Assembly: GCA_946623485.1 (NCBI GenBank)
Contig: CAMORF010000014.1
Span: 1 to 16,151, forward strand
Source: an uncultured Clostridia bacterium
Lineage (GTDB): Bacteria > Bacillota > Clostridia > Lachnospirales > Lachnospiraceae
Length of the DNA stretch: 16,151 nt
Direction of reading: 5' to 3'
The notes below the pieces were generated by a model. It was not told where the DNA came from. It saw nothing but the letters and a program-made list of their open reading frames with translations, and ran no database searches. This document shows, in pieces, positions 1 through 6,853 of the stretch. The position numbers were made by a program, and so were the translations under genes. The first letter of the stretch is position 1. The number at the start of each line of letters is the position of its first letter.

Positions 1-17
1 TTTCTGCGCCATCCCAT
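1..17 (-). CDS. Possible start of a further gene leaving the left edge
   Basis: On the minus strand an AGAAGGG-like ribosome site (24-30) lies 6 nt before an ATG at 17-15, and 11 nt before a second, out-of-frame ATG at 12-10 that would read M-A-Q-K. Only four or five codons are visible, so neither the frame nor the product can be decided. If real, the gene follows the HAD phosphatase on the same strand with a gap of about 35 nt. Confidence 0.2.
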
Positions 18-52
18 GCATTTCCCTTCTTCTTTACATTCAGCTGTTCCGG

Positions 53-838
53 TTACACCCAGCGTTTCAGGATCTTCAGGACTGCATCTTCCTGCATCGG
101 GCCGATTACTTCTCCGGCAACTGCCTTCACCTGAGGACGCGCATTCTCCACCGCATAGCTGGTTCCCGCAAGCTCCAGCATCCCGATGTCATTGCCATTG
201 TCGCCAAATGCAGCGGTTTCCTCACGGCTGATCCCGAAAATTGCCTGGATTTTGGAAAGTGCCGTGCCCTTGTCGGCATCATTGGCAACTACATCTACCC
301 ATCTGGCGCCTGCTGCCATAACATTCGCCCGCCCGGCAATCCGCGCGCGCATCACTGACGCTTCCTGTACGGCATCCTCCTCAAGCAGCATCGCCACTTT
401 CAGGATGGGAGATGGCAGTTTCGCAATGTCCTCACACTGCCCAAGCCGTACCCGGTACCCGTCACGGATCCAATGGATCATGTCCTCCCGGTCCGTATCG
501 GTCCAGACACATTCCGGATGATCCGTCAGAATCAGGGAGGGGCCGGCCTTGCGCATTTCCTCCAGCACCTCCAGATAAAGGGCATGATCCAGTTCCCTGC
601 TGTCAATCACCTTTCCCTGATACAATACCAGAGATCCGTTGCCTGCCAGAATCACGACATCATCCTTGACGCAATCAAACAGGCGCAGAATACTGGACGC
701 ATGTCTGCCGCTGGAGGCGACAAACAGAATTCCTTTCCTTCTCAATTCCCGGATTACTTCATAATATTCCGGATTCAGGTCAAATGTCCCCTCCGGCAGG
801 ATGGTGTCGTCCAGGTCTGTTGCTATCAATCGTATCAT
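53..838 (-). CDS. Cof-type HAD-superfamily phosphatase
   Basis: This 261-residue protein is a haloacid-dehalogenase-fold hydrolase of the Cof/YidA type, a cytoplasmic Mg-dependent phosphatase, usually for sugar phosphates or other small phosphometabolites. HAD motif I is ATDLDDT, with nucleophile D8 and acid D10. Motif II is the serine of VASSGR. Motif IV is FGDNGNDIGML (GDNGND at about 212-217), which binds Mg. The large cap between motifs II and III and the total length fit the subfamily. The ATG at 838 is chosen because DLDDT then begins at residue 8, as usual; its ribosome site is weak, with GAGG lying 13 nt upstream. The gene is divergent from the lipid cluster, with about 290 nt between. 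Substrate cannot be told from sequence. Confidence 0.93.
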   Translation of the reverse strand: MIRLIATDLDDTILPEGTFDLNPEYYEVIRELRRKGILFVASSGRHASSILRLFDCVKDDVVILAGNGSLVLYQGKVIDSRELDHALYLEVLEEMRKAGPSLILTDHPECVWTDTDREDMIHWIRDGYRVRLGQCEDIAKLPSPILKVAMLLEEDAVQEASVMRARIAGRANVMAAGARWVDVVANDADKGTALSKIQAIFGISREETAAFGDNGNDIGMLELAGTSYAVENARPQVKAVAGEVIGPMQEDAVLKILKRWV

Positions 839-847
839 CTCTTAATA

Positions 848-869
848 TGTCCTCAATTTGTCCTCACAA
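848..869. repeat. Two tandem 11-bp copies
   Basis: TGTCCTCAATT (848-858) is followed directly by TGTCCTCACAA (859-869), just upstream of the HAD phosphatase gene. This is short and may be chance, but it matches a pattern of tandem units in other gaps of this window. Confidence 0.4.
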
Positions 870-974
870 TCCAGTCTGCACTTTATCACTATTTCGCAAA
901 TATGACAATCACCATTCGCAGGCAATTCAGTGCGCTCCGGCGCAATTCCATGACAGGCATTCCGATTCGAGCCA

Positions 975-1046
975 GTCCTTCCGCAGTGTTGCACAGTATT
1001 CCGTAGTCTTCCGTGGTTTTCCCATAGTCTTCTCCGGTAATTCCAG
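975..1046. repeat. Degenerate tandem array, unit about 10 bp
   Basis: Seven consecutive units of 10 or 11 bp, each beginning GT and mostly carrying TTCC, fill 72 nt: GTCCTTCCGCA, GTGTTGCACA, GTATTCCGTA, GTCTTCCGTG, GTTTTCCCATA, GTCTTCTCCG and GTAATTCCAG. The mean period is about 10.3 bp, close to one DNA helical turn. It sits in the gap between the divergent HAD phosphatase and PAP2 genes. Confidence 0.6.
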
Positions 1047-1085
1047 ACAGAATCACCTTTTCAGTGGCAATCGGGGGCAGGGATG

Positions 1086-1094
1086 TGATATAAC
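1086..1094 (+). promoter_or_regulatory. Candidate extended -10 for the lipid cluster
   Basis: TG-A-TATAAC reads as an extended -10 element about 36 nt before the TTG start of the PAP2 gene. No convincing -35 box is visible at 17-18 bp, as is usual for extended -10 promoters. Confidence 0.4.
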
Positions 1095-1129
1095 AGACAA
1101 AGATCAATGAAAAGTGAGAGGTTATATCC

Positions 1130-1768
1130 TTGGACCTGAAAAAAATCAATCGTATTTTCCCGCTGTATTCCGTCCTCCCCATTGCGGCCATGCTTGCAAT
1201 GAATGCCATTACGTACTTTGGGACGCGGATCTTCACAACAGGACGGTATCATTATAATATTGAGTCACCGTTGGACCGCATGCTGCCGGTTGTGCCCTTC
1301 TTTGTCGTATTCTATCTTCTGGCCTATGGGCAATGGATCGCTGGGTATATCCTGATCGGGCGGGAGAAGAAATCATATGCATACCGGTTTTTTCTGGGGG
1401 AAATCATTGCGAAGTCATTCTGTCTTGTCATCTTCCTGGTTTTCCCGACTACCCTGAACCGGCCGGAAATCACGGGAAACGGCATTTTCGAACGCCTGCT
1501 GGCAATGGTATATTCCCTTGACGCGGCGGACAACCTCTTCCCATCGATCCACTGCCTCGAAAGCTGGCTGTGCTACAGGGGGTGCAGGAAACTGACCGCA
1601 ACCAGACTTCCCCGGTGGTTCTCCGGCGCAAACCTCGTGTTTACCCTGGGTGTATTTGCCTCAACAGTTCTGCTGAAGCAGCATGTCCTGATTGATATTG
1701 CCGGTGGTTTTGCCGCAGTTGAGATCGGCCTGTTGATCTCATCACGGTTTTTTCCCGCAGAAACCTGA
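1130..1768 (+). CDS. PAP2/AUR1-like membrane phosphatase
   Basis: This 212-residue integral membrane protein has about five or six membrane segments (near 12-30, 53-70, 92-108, 165-182 and 188-205). It carries the PAP2 active-site elements: PTTLNRP (residues 106-112) as the first motif, NLFPSIH with S139 and H141 as the second, and KQHVLID with H185 and D189 as the third. The family removes phosphate from lipid phosphates or transfers lipid head groups; in this setting phosphatidate, phosphatidylglycerophosphate or a polyprenyl pyrophosphate are possible substrates. The start is a TTG with GAGAGG 8 nt upstream (1116-1121); the next in-frame Met is residue 21 and would cut into the first membrane segment. 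It leads the cluster that makes phosphatidylethanolamine. The exact reaction is inferred, not shown. Confidence 0.85.
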   Translation: MDLKKINRIFPLYSVLPIAAMLAMNAITYFGTRIFTTGRYHYNIESPLDRMLPVVPFFVVFYLLAYGQWIAGYILIGREKKSYAYRFFLGEIIAKSFCLVIFLVFPTTLNRPEITGNGIFERLLAMVYSLDAADNLFPSIHCLESWLCYRGCRKLTATRLPRWFSGANLVFTLGVFASTVLLKQHVLIDIAGGFAAVEIGLLISSRFFPAET

Positions 1769-1792
1769 GCCTCCTTCCTGATCCGTGCTCCG

Positions 1793-1917
1793 GGAAATGC
1801 AGCTTCAAGTATTGTTTCCGGAAATCGCAGCTTTCGTTGGTGTTCAGGCAATTGCAGCTTTCGTTGATGTTCAGGATAATGCAGCTTCAGTCACTGTTTC
1901 GGGAAATGATGTTTCAG
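1793..1917. repeat. Degenerate tandem array, unit 27-28 bp
   Basis: Four units (1793-1819, 1820-1847, 1848-1874, 1875-1901) and a partial fifth (1902-1917) fill most of the gap between the PAP2 gene and the flippase-like gene. Shared landmarks are GGAAAT at the start, GCAGCTT about six bases in, and TGTTCAG or TGTTTC at the end. Units 2 and 3 are most alike, sharing GCAGCTTTCGTTG and TGTTCAG. The period is a multiple of three or nearly so, but no reading frame through it starts a credible gene. Confidence 0.75.
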
Positions 1918-1936
1918 AAAGCCGGTAGTATATCAC

Positions 1937-2965
1937 ATGAAAAAAAAGATCCTGTGGGCCCTTATTTCATTTTTAATTGCAGGACTGACCATCTGGGCAG
2001 TCGCCTCCCAGAGCCGCAGTTTTTCTCTTTCCGTCCTGTGGAACGAGATCTCACACGCGCAGAAAGGATGGCTTGCGCTCGCCCTGGCGGCAATGTTCGG
2101 GTTTATCTTTTTTGAGGGAATGGCAATTATCCGTGTCACGGACCGGCTGGGATACCACAGGTCTGCTGCCTGCGGAACCGTATACGGCGCGTCGGATGTT
2201 TATTTTTCCGCCATCACGCCTTCCGCTTCAGGCGGCCAGCCGGTATGTGCCTGGTTTATGATACGGGATAAAATCCCGGCCGCAGCCACGACAGCCACGC
2301 TTTTGATCACGCTGGTCATGTATACGATGGCACTGCTTCTGTCCGGCTTGTTCGTAATGTTGTTTTTTTTCCCGGTCTTCCTGGCGTTCTCTACGTTGGC
2401 GAAGGTGATGATTGTCCTTGGCTGCGCCGTTCTCCTCGCGTTGGGCATCTTCTTCCTGATGCTGCTGAAGGAGCCCCGGATCCTGAACCGGATCTGTAAT
2501 GCGTTCCTGAAGCTGCTTCAGAAAATCCGCCTCACACGTGCGGCTGACAGGCTTCAAGGCCGGCTGGATACCCTGATGGAAGAATACACGCTCTGTTCAA
2601 AGATGCTGTTTGGGAAGGGAAATATCCTGCTGGAATCATTTTTCTGGAATTTCTGCCAGCGGATGTCGTACTTTCTGGTTACCTTCCTGATGTTCCTCGC
2701 AACAGGAAAAGGACTCGGCATGGCCGGAAAAGCAACGATCGTGCAGTGCCTGTCCTGCGTAGGCTCTAACTGTGTTCCGATCCCCGGCGCGATGGGGGCC
2801 GCGGACTATATGCTGCTGGACGGCTTTGGGAAGCTGATGCCGGAGAACGCTGCGATTACCATGGAAATGCTTTGCCGCGGGGTTACTTTTTACGGCAGCG
2901 TTTCTACAGGACTTATCATTGTGATCATTGGGTATATTGCAGGAAGGAAAAGGAATTCAACATGA
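1937..2965 (+). CDS. Flippase-like membrane protein (MprF/AglD-type TM domain)
   Basis: This 342-residue polytopic protein resembles the lysylphosphatidylglycerol-synthase transmembrane region (UPF0104/PF03706), a family whose studied members include the flippase half of MprF. Two family landmarks are visible: TPSASGGQP at 94-102 and PIPGAMGAADY at 281-291. Membrane segments lie near 5-22, 45-62, 120-145, 155-176, 240-256 and 318-335. The synthase domain of MprF is absent, so only the lipid-handling part is present. No strong ribosome site precedes the ATG; the bases before it belong to the end of the 27-bp repeat array, which may make translation weak or dependent on the upstream gene. Its stop overlaps the pssA start (ATGA). 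The tight link to phospholipid synthesis suggests it moves a phospholipid across the membrane; this is inference. Confidence 0.85.
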   Translation: MKKKILWALISFLIAGLTIWAVASQSRSFSLSVLWNEISHAQKGWLALALAAMFGFIFFEGMAIIRVTDRLGYHRSAACGTVYGASDVYFSAITPSASGGQPVCAWFMIRDKIPAAATTATLLITLVMYTMALLLSGLFVMLFFFPVFLAFSTLAKVMIVLGCAVLLALGIFFLMLLKEPRILNRICNAFLKLLQKIRLTRAADRLQGRLDTLMEEYTLCSKMLFGKGNILLESFFWNFCQRMSYFLVTFLMFLATGKGLGMAGKATIVQCLSCVGSNCVPIPGAMGAADYMLLDGFGKLMPENAAITMEMLCRGVTFYGSVSTGLIIVIIGYIAGRKRNST

Positions 2966-3660
2966 TTGGTTATTATGATTATACAGTTCTTCTGACTTAT
3001 GCCTCGCTGGTCTCTGCTGTCCTTGGAATCCTGATCTGTATGGACGGGCAGGGACATCCGTTTATCGGTGTATTCTTTCTGATGATATGCGGGTTATGTG
3101 ACGCTTTCGACGGAAAGGTGGCACGGACCAAGAAAAACCGGACCGAGCAGGAACTGCGCTACGGAATTCAGATCGATTCCCTCGCGGATCTGGTCGCATT
3201 TGGCGTATTGCCTGCCTGCATCGGCAACGCGATGCTCCGTGTCCTGCCTTCCATGCCGGAGGTGAGCCGGCGGCATCTGAACCGTATGACCGGATGGCCA
3301 TTTGTCAGCATCTTCTATGCCATCATGGCCATCTATGTGCTGGCTGCGCTTGTACGCCTTGCCTACTTCAATGTGGAAGAGGAATCACGCAACGAAAAGC
3401 ATGCAGGGAAGCGGCAGTACTATACCGGCCTACCGGTGACTTCCGCCTCCCTGATCTTTCCGATTCTTCTGTCGTTTCAATACATAACACCCTTTGACAT
3501 CACTCCCTTCTACTTTGTGGCAATGCTTGTGGTGTCTGCCCTGTTTGTCATGCCGATCCCGGTCAAAAAGCCCGGCACGCGTGCAATCCTCATCATGATT
3601 CTGATCGGAGCCATTGATTTCATCACGATGTTATGGATGTATGTCCAGAAGTTCCGGTAG
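2962..3660 (+). CDS. pssA: CDP-diacylglycerol-serine O-phosphatidyltransferase
   Basis: This 232-residue membrane enzyme joins CDP-diacylglycerol and L-serine to give phosphatidylserine and CMP. The CDP-alcohol phosphotransferase signature is present: D47, D50-G51, A54-R55, then G68, D72 and D76 (DAFDGKVAR ... GIQIDSLAD). The spacing between AR and G is 12 residues rather than the usual 8 or 9; I recall such an insertion from other Clostridia. YYTGLPVT (153-160) matches the PssA-type GLP segment, and the rest is mostly hydrophobic helices. The start overlaps the upstream stop by 4 nt (ATGA), with AAAAGGA (2949-2955) as ribosome site, so translation is probably coupled. The product feeds the decarboxylase encoded 43 nt downstream. 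Confidence 0.95.
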   Translation: MIGYYDYTVLLTYASLVSAVLGILICMDGQGHPFIGVFFLMICGLCDAFDGKVARTKKNRTEQELRYGIQIDSLADLVAFGVLPACIGNAMLRVLPSMPEVSRRHLNRMTGWPFVSIFYAIMAIYVLAALVRLAYFNVEEESRNEKHAGKRQYYTGLPVTSASLIFPILLSFQYITPFDITPFYFVAMLVVSALFVMPIPVKKPGTRAILIMILIGAIDFITMLWMYVQKFR

Positions 3661-3703
3661 AAGGCAATCGAGCGATCCGAATCCCCCTGGAAAGGAGCCT
3701 GAC

Positions 3704-4513
3704 ATGAACCTTCTGAAATACCTGTATGGCACCCGCTCCGGGCGCTTGTTGCTGAAGCCGCTCACAAGCCCGGCTGTATCCCGCCTGGCAGGACATCTTC
3801 TGGATCTGCCCATATCCAGGCTTCTCATTCCGGATTTCGTAAAGGCGAACCGGATTCCGATGGAGGAATTCCAGAAGACGGAATACCGGAGCTTTAACGA
3901 ATTTTTCTGCAGAAAGATCCGTCCGGGCCTTCGGCCTGTTGATCCGTCTCCTTCTCATCTTATCGCGCCATGCGACGGCCTGCTGCGCATCTATCCGATC
4001 ACGCAGGACCTGGTTCTTCCTGTAAAGCAGTCTCATTTCACAATTTCCTCTCTCCTGCGGAGCAGATCCCTTGCCCAAAAGTTTGAAGGCGGCTATTGTA
4101 TGGTATTCCGCCTGTGCGTAAACCATTATCATCGCTACTGCTACCCGGACAACGCGATTGCGGGCAGAGAAATCCGGATTCCAGGAATATACCATACCGT
4201 CCGTCCTGTCGCACTGGAATCGCTTCCCGTATTCCTGGAAAACACAAGGGAATACTGCCTGCTCAAGACAGAGCATTTTGGCACGCTGGTCCAGATGGAG
4301 GTCGGCGCGATGCTGGTCGGCAGGATCTGCAACGAACATGGAGCCGGTCCGGTGAAGCGGGGAGAGGAAAAAGGGTACTTCCAGTATGGCGGATCCACTG
4401 TCATTCTTCTGGTGCCAAAAGACCGGGTGACCATTCCCGATCCAGCTCCTTTTTCTGATGAAACACCGGTCCGCATGGGCCAGATGATCGGGAAGCTGCG
4501 GGCTCATGAATAA
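3704..4513 (+). CDS. psd: Phosphatidylserine decarboxylase proenzyme
   Basis: This 269-residue protein removes CO2 from phosphatidylserine to make phosphatidylethanolamine, using a pyruvoyl group made by self-cleavage. Visible motifs are SFNEFFCRKIRPGLRPVD (63-80), APCDG with the processing Asp D91, NHYHRYCYPDN with H141 and H143, VEVGA-like MEVGAMLVG (198-206), and the cleavage site GGST (229-232), where cutting would fall between G230 and S231. The first residue of the last motif is G where many family members have L (LGST). I chose the ATG at 3704 because AAAGGAG (3691-3697) lies 6 nt upstream and the family N-terminus begins there; an upstream ATG at 3614 overlaps pssA. It is the last gene of the lipid cluster. 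No clear terminator follows. Confidence 0.96.
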   Translation: MNLLKYLYGTRSGRLLLKPLTSPAVSRLAGHLLDLPISRLLIPDFVKANRIPMEEFQKTEYRSFNEFFCRKIRPGLRPVDPSPSHLIAPCDGLLRIYPITQDLVLPVKQSHFTISSLLRSRSLAQKFEGGYCMVFRLCVNHYHRYCYPDNAIAGREIRIPGIYHTVRPVALESLPVFLENTREYCLLKTEHFGTLVQMEVGAMLVGRICNEHGAGPVKRGEEKGYFQYGGSTVILLVPKDRVTIPDPAPFSDETPVRMGQMIGKLRAHE

Positions 4514-4640
4514 GTTTATCTCCGCCTGATGCGTAAACCGAACCCATTATATTCCACAACGCTACATGTTGCATTTTTCGTTATATATGCCGCATTCTTC
4601 CATATTTTATTTTTTTCTGGCCTTACAAGGAATTGATGCG

Positions 4641-4646
4641 TATAAT
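4641..4646 (+). promoter_or_regulatory. Candidate -10 box of the GG-leader peptide gene
   Basis: A perfect TATAAT sits 74 nt before the ATG of the small peptide gene, within an AT-rich stretch. TGCG just before it is one base off an extended -10. A -35 box at the right distance is poor. The transcript would have a leader of roughly 65 nt with a strong AAAGGGAGGA ribosome site (4703-4712). Confidence 0.5.
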
Positions 4647-4719
4647 ATAGCAACGGACGACAAAAACAGTCTGAAAAGATCCAACTACATGTATAAATGA
4701 TGAAAGGGAGGAATGATCA

Positions 4720-5016
4720 ATGTCTGAAGAGAAGAAAGTGCTGAACAACGAAGAGCTTGCATCTGCAAACGGCGGATACGGCGAGGGCTCCGGATTTTAT
4801 ATGACAGTCGGCAACTGCAATGGCAGCTACCTTGCGCTGAGACCGCAGCCGCTTTGGGATCAGTACAATGAGATTGCACGGCTTTATCCTGGTTATCAGG
4901 TATTCACCTATGGTGCAATGCAGAACGGCACCGGCCTGAACGGAACTCCTTGCACCTATCGTTATGTCAACTTTAACGGAATCTGGGGCTGGGCAAACGC
5001 TTCCTTCCTGTACTGA
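4720..5016 (+). CDS. Double-glycine leader peptide with SH3b-like domain
   Basis: This 98-residue protein begins with a class-II-bacteriocin-type export leader: LNNEELASANGG (8-19) fits the double-glycine consensus, with L at -12, E at -8, L at -7 and GG at -2/-1. Cutting after G19 would give a 79-residue mature protein. From about residue 36 the rest looks like a bacterial SH3 domain: YLALRPQP in the place of the usual LNVRSGPS, then YNEIARLYPGYQVFTYG, and WGWANASFLY at the end in the place of GWVSSSYL. Two cysteines (C33, C78) could pair outside the cell. Such leaders are cut and exported by peptidase-containing ABC transporters; none is in this window. SH3b domains of secreted proteins often bind peptidoglycan. 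It has its own -10, strong ribosome site and a terminator (5137-5174). The role is unknown: bacteriocin, wall-binding factor or signal are all open. Confidence 0.85.
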   Translation: MSEEKKVLNNEELASANGGYGEGSGFYMTVGNCNGSYLALRPQPLWDQYNEIARLYPGYQVFTYGAMQNGTGLNGTPCTYRYVNFNGIWGWANASFLY

Positions 5017-5040
5017 TGAGGTTCCTCTCCGATGTTCGGC

Positions 5041-5105
5041 AATCGCGTATTCCCGATCATCGGTATCCGGGAATCATCGGTATCCGGGAATCTTCGGAAG
5101 CCGGT
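5041..5105. repeat. Degenerate tandem array, unit 17 bp
   Basis: Two 17-bp copies differing at one position (5055-5071 and 5072-5088; shared core ATCATCGGTATCCGGG) are followed by a diverged copy (5089-5105, AATCTTCGGAAGCCGGT) and preceded by a shorter diverged one (5041-5054). The array lies between the peptide gene and its terminator. Confidence 0.75.
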
Positions 5106-5136
5106 AATAAAATGGTAATTGAATATGAGATTTCCA

Positions 5137-5174
5137 GAAAGAGGACCTGCCGGATTTACGGCGGGTTCTCTTTC
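5137..5174 (+). terminator. Terminator hairpin after the peptide gene
   Basis: GAAAGAGGACCTGCCG (5137-5152) pairs with CGGCGGGTTCTCTTTC (5159-5174) over 16 bp with two G-U pairs and a six-base loop. The right arm ends in a short T run. It lies about 120 nt after the peptide stop and should isolate that gene from the radical SAM gene. Confidence 0.75.
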
Positions 5175-5177
5175 ATA

Positions 5178-5207
5178 ATATCATTCCGTTTTATATCATT
5201 CCGTTCT
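5178..5207. repeat. Two tandem 15-bp copies
   Basis: ATATCATTCCGTTTT (5178-5192) is followed by ATATCATTCCGTTCT (5193-5207), differing at one base, directly after the terminator hairpin. A small GCCGC-TTT-GCGGC hairpin (5238-5250) with TCTTTAT follows; it may add to termination. The remaining gap to 5411 holds only a candidate promoter. Confidence 0.6.
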
Positions 5208-5301
5208 TCTGTCCACTCCGATCCATGTTGATTAACCGCCGCTTTGCGGCTCTTTATCAGCTACAATTTGTCCTGTTTGTTTACGGATGCAGATCTTTTG
5301 G

Positions 5302-5330
5302 TTGCGCAAAACCGGATTCTGAATTAAGAT
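5302..5330 (+). promoter_or_regulatory. Candidate promoter of the radical SAM gene
   Basis: TTGCGC (5302-5307) and TAAGAT (5325-5330) are 17 bp apart, a fair match to a housekeeping sigma promoter. The leader to the ATG would be about 75 nt. Nothing else in this stretch resembles a regulatory element I can name. Confidence 0.4.
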
Positions 5331-5411
5331 GTAGCGGTAGTTTAGGGTGTATCATAAAACGGACAGGGTGATTCTGCAAAGTAGAGTCATTCTGGCAGCA
5401 GGAGATTTTAC

Positions 5412-6758
5412 ATGAAAATATTTGAATCACTGGGTAAGTTCGGGCTGAGCCAGGCTGTGAATTTTGTTTATAAAAACCCGGAAAAAAATATGATGAAGGT
5501 CATGGAAGCGGTCGATAAATTCTCGGGCGGACGCTTCCCGAGCCAGATTCAGACCATTGAGGACGCGATCCAGAATCCGGATCATCCCTATTATCCATAT
5601 GTCAGGCATGTTCTGTTCGATGTTGAACGCGATGTCGTTAAGACCGTAATCAACAACTTCTTCTTTAATGTCAACCTGAAAGGATGGAAAATCCAGGAAG
5701 AGCTCAGGGAAAAGTACAATTGCAATATCCCGTGGGCAATCCTTCTGGATCCGACTTCAGCCTGCAACCTTCACTGCACCGGATGCTGGGCGGCGGAGTA
5801 TGGCAGCAAGCTCAATCTTTCCTATGATGAGATTGATGACATTATCCGTCAGGGAAAAGAGCTTGGTATCTATATGTATATCTATACCGGCGGTGAACCG
5901 ATGGTCCGCAAGAAGGACATCATCCGCCTGTGTGAGAAGCACAGCGACTGCATCTTCCTGTGCTTTACCAATGGTACCCTGATCGACGATGAATTCGCCG
6001 ATGATATGCTTCGCGTGAAGAATTTCGTACCTGCGATCTCCCTGGAGGGATTTGAGGATGCCACCGACAGCCGCCGCGGACAGGGCGTATACAAACGTGT
6101 CATGGCAACTCTTGAGCGCCTGCATAAGAGGAAGCTGTTCTATGGAATCTCCGCGTGCTATACCAGCCAGAATTTCGACTCCATTACCTCAACCGAGTTC
6201 CTGGATGAACTGATCAAGACAGGCGTTTATTTCATCTGGTATTTCCATTATATGCCGGTCGGCAATGACGCTGACGTATCCTTGCTTCCGACCCCGGATC
6301 AGAGGATTGAGGTATATAACCGCATCAATGAATACCGGCATCATCATTCCCTGTTCATGATGGACTTCCAGAATGACGGCAGATATGTCGGCGGATGCAT
6401 CGCAGGCGGGCGCAGATATCTGCATATCAATGCAAACGGCGATGTTGATCCGTGCGTATTCATCCATTACTCCGATTCCAATATCAGGGAGAAATCGCTG
6501 CTTGACACGCTGCGCAGCCCGCTGTTCATGGCCTATCATGACGGGCAGCCGTTTAATGACAATATGTACCGGCCCTGCCCGATGCTGGAAAACCCGGAGG
6601 TCCTTCCGAAGATGGTTGCCGCTACCGGAGCACATTCCACAGACCTGCAGTCTCCGGAATCCGCGGAGCATCTGTGCGATAAATGCACCAATTATGCTGA
6701 AAAGTGGACGCCGTACGCAAACGATCTGTGGGCCGGCAAGACGGAAATCCGTTCCTGA
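5412..6758 (+). CDS. Radical SAM protein with SPASM-like C-terminus
   Basis: This 448-residue cytoplasmic enzyme holds the radical SAM cluster motif CNLHCTGC (C118, C122, C125), which binds a [4Fe-4S] cluster and S-adenosylmethionine, and the SAM-binding TGGEP (159-163). An N-terminal region of about 105 residues precedes the barrel. The C-terminal part carries further cysteines, CIAGGRRYLHINANGDVDPC (C329, C348), RPCP (C389) and LCDKC (C422, C425), arranged like a SPASM domain that holds auxiliary clusters. I recall close relatives as an uncharacterised, widespread Firmicutes family, so a general rather than strain-specific role is likely. AGGAGA (5400-5405) lies 6 nt before the ATG. The nearest upstream gene encodes an exported GG-leader peptide, but a terminator and probable own promoter separate the two. 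The substrate is unknown. Confidence 0.9.
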   Translation: MKIFESLGKFGLSQAVNFVYKNPEKNMMKVMEAVDKFSGGRFPSQIQTIEDAIQNPDHPYYPYVRHVLFDVERDVVKTVINNFFFNVNLKGWKIQEELREKYNCNIPWAILLDPTSACNLHCTGCWAAEYGSKLNLSYDEIDDIIRQGKELGIYMYIYTGGEPMVRKKDIIRLCEKHSDCIFLCFTNGTLIDDEFADDMLRVKNFVPAISLEGFEDATDSRRGQGVYKRVMATLERLHKRKLFYGISACYTSQNFDSITSTEFLDELIKTGVYFIWYFHYMPVGNDADVSLLPTPDQRIEVYNRINEYRHHHSLFMMDFQNDGRYVGGCIAGGRRYLHINANGDVDPCVFIHYSDSNIREKSLLDTLRSPLFMAYHDGQPFNDNMYRPCPMLENPEVLPKMVAATGAHSTDLQSPESAEHLCDKCTNYAEKWTPYANDLWAGKTEIRS

Positions 6759-6853
6759 TCGTACGACTGTCCCGTCTCAATGACTTTTGCATTAATAACA
6801 TCATCTTGAATTCATCTGCTGCGTTGGTCTCAGTCGCCGTAGCACTGTCGTTT

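Noticed and set aside
889..1236. Open frame of 115 codons on the minus strand reading through the 10-bp array
   Set aside because: It overlaps the start of the PAP2 gene, has no ribosome site, and its repeats (TGEDYGKTTEDYG) come from the DNA array.
3623..4507. Open frame of 294 codons antisense to psd
   Set aside because: psd carries all its active-site motifs on the plus strand; the antisense product has no domain and shadow-like composition.
5016..5231. Plus-strand frame of 71 codons overlapping the peptide stop
   Set aside because: It reads through the 17-bp repeats and the terminator, has no domain, and its start overlaps the peptide stop without a ribosome site of its own.
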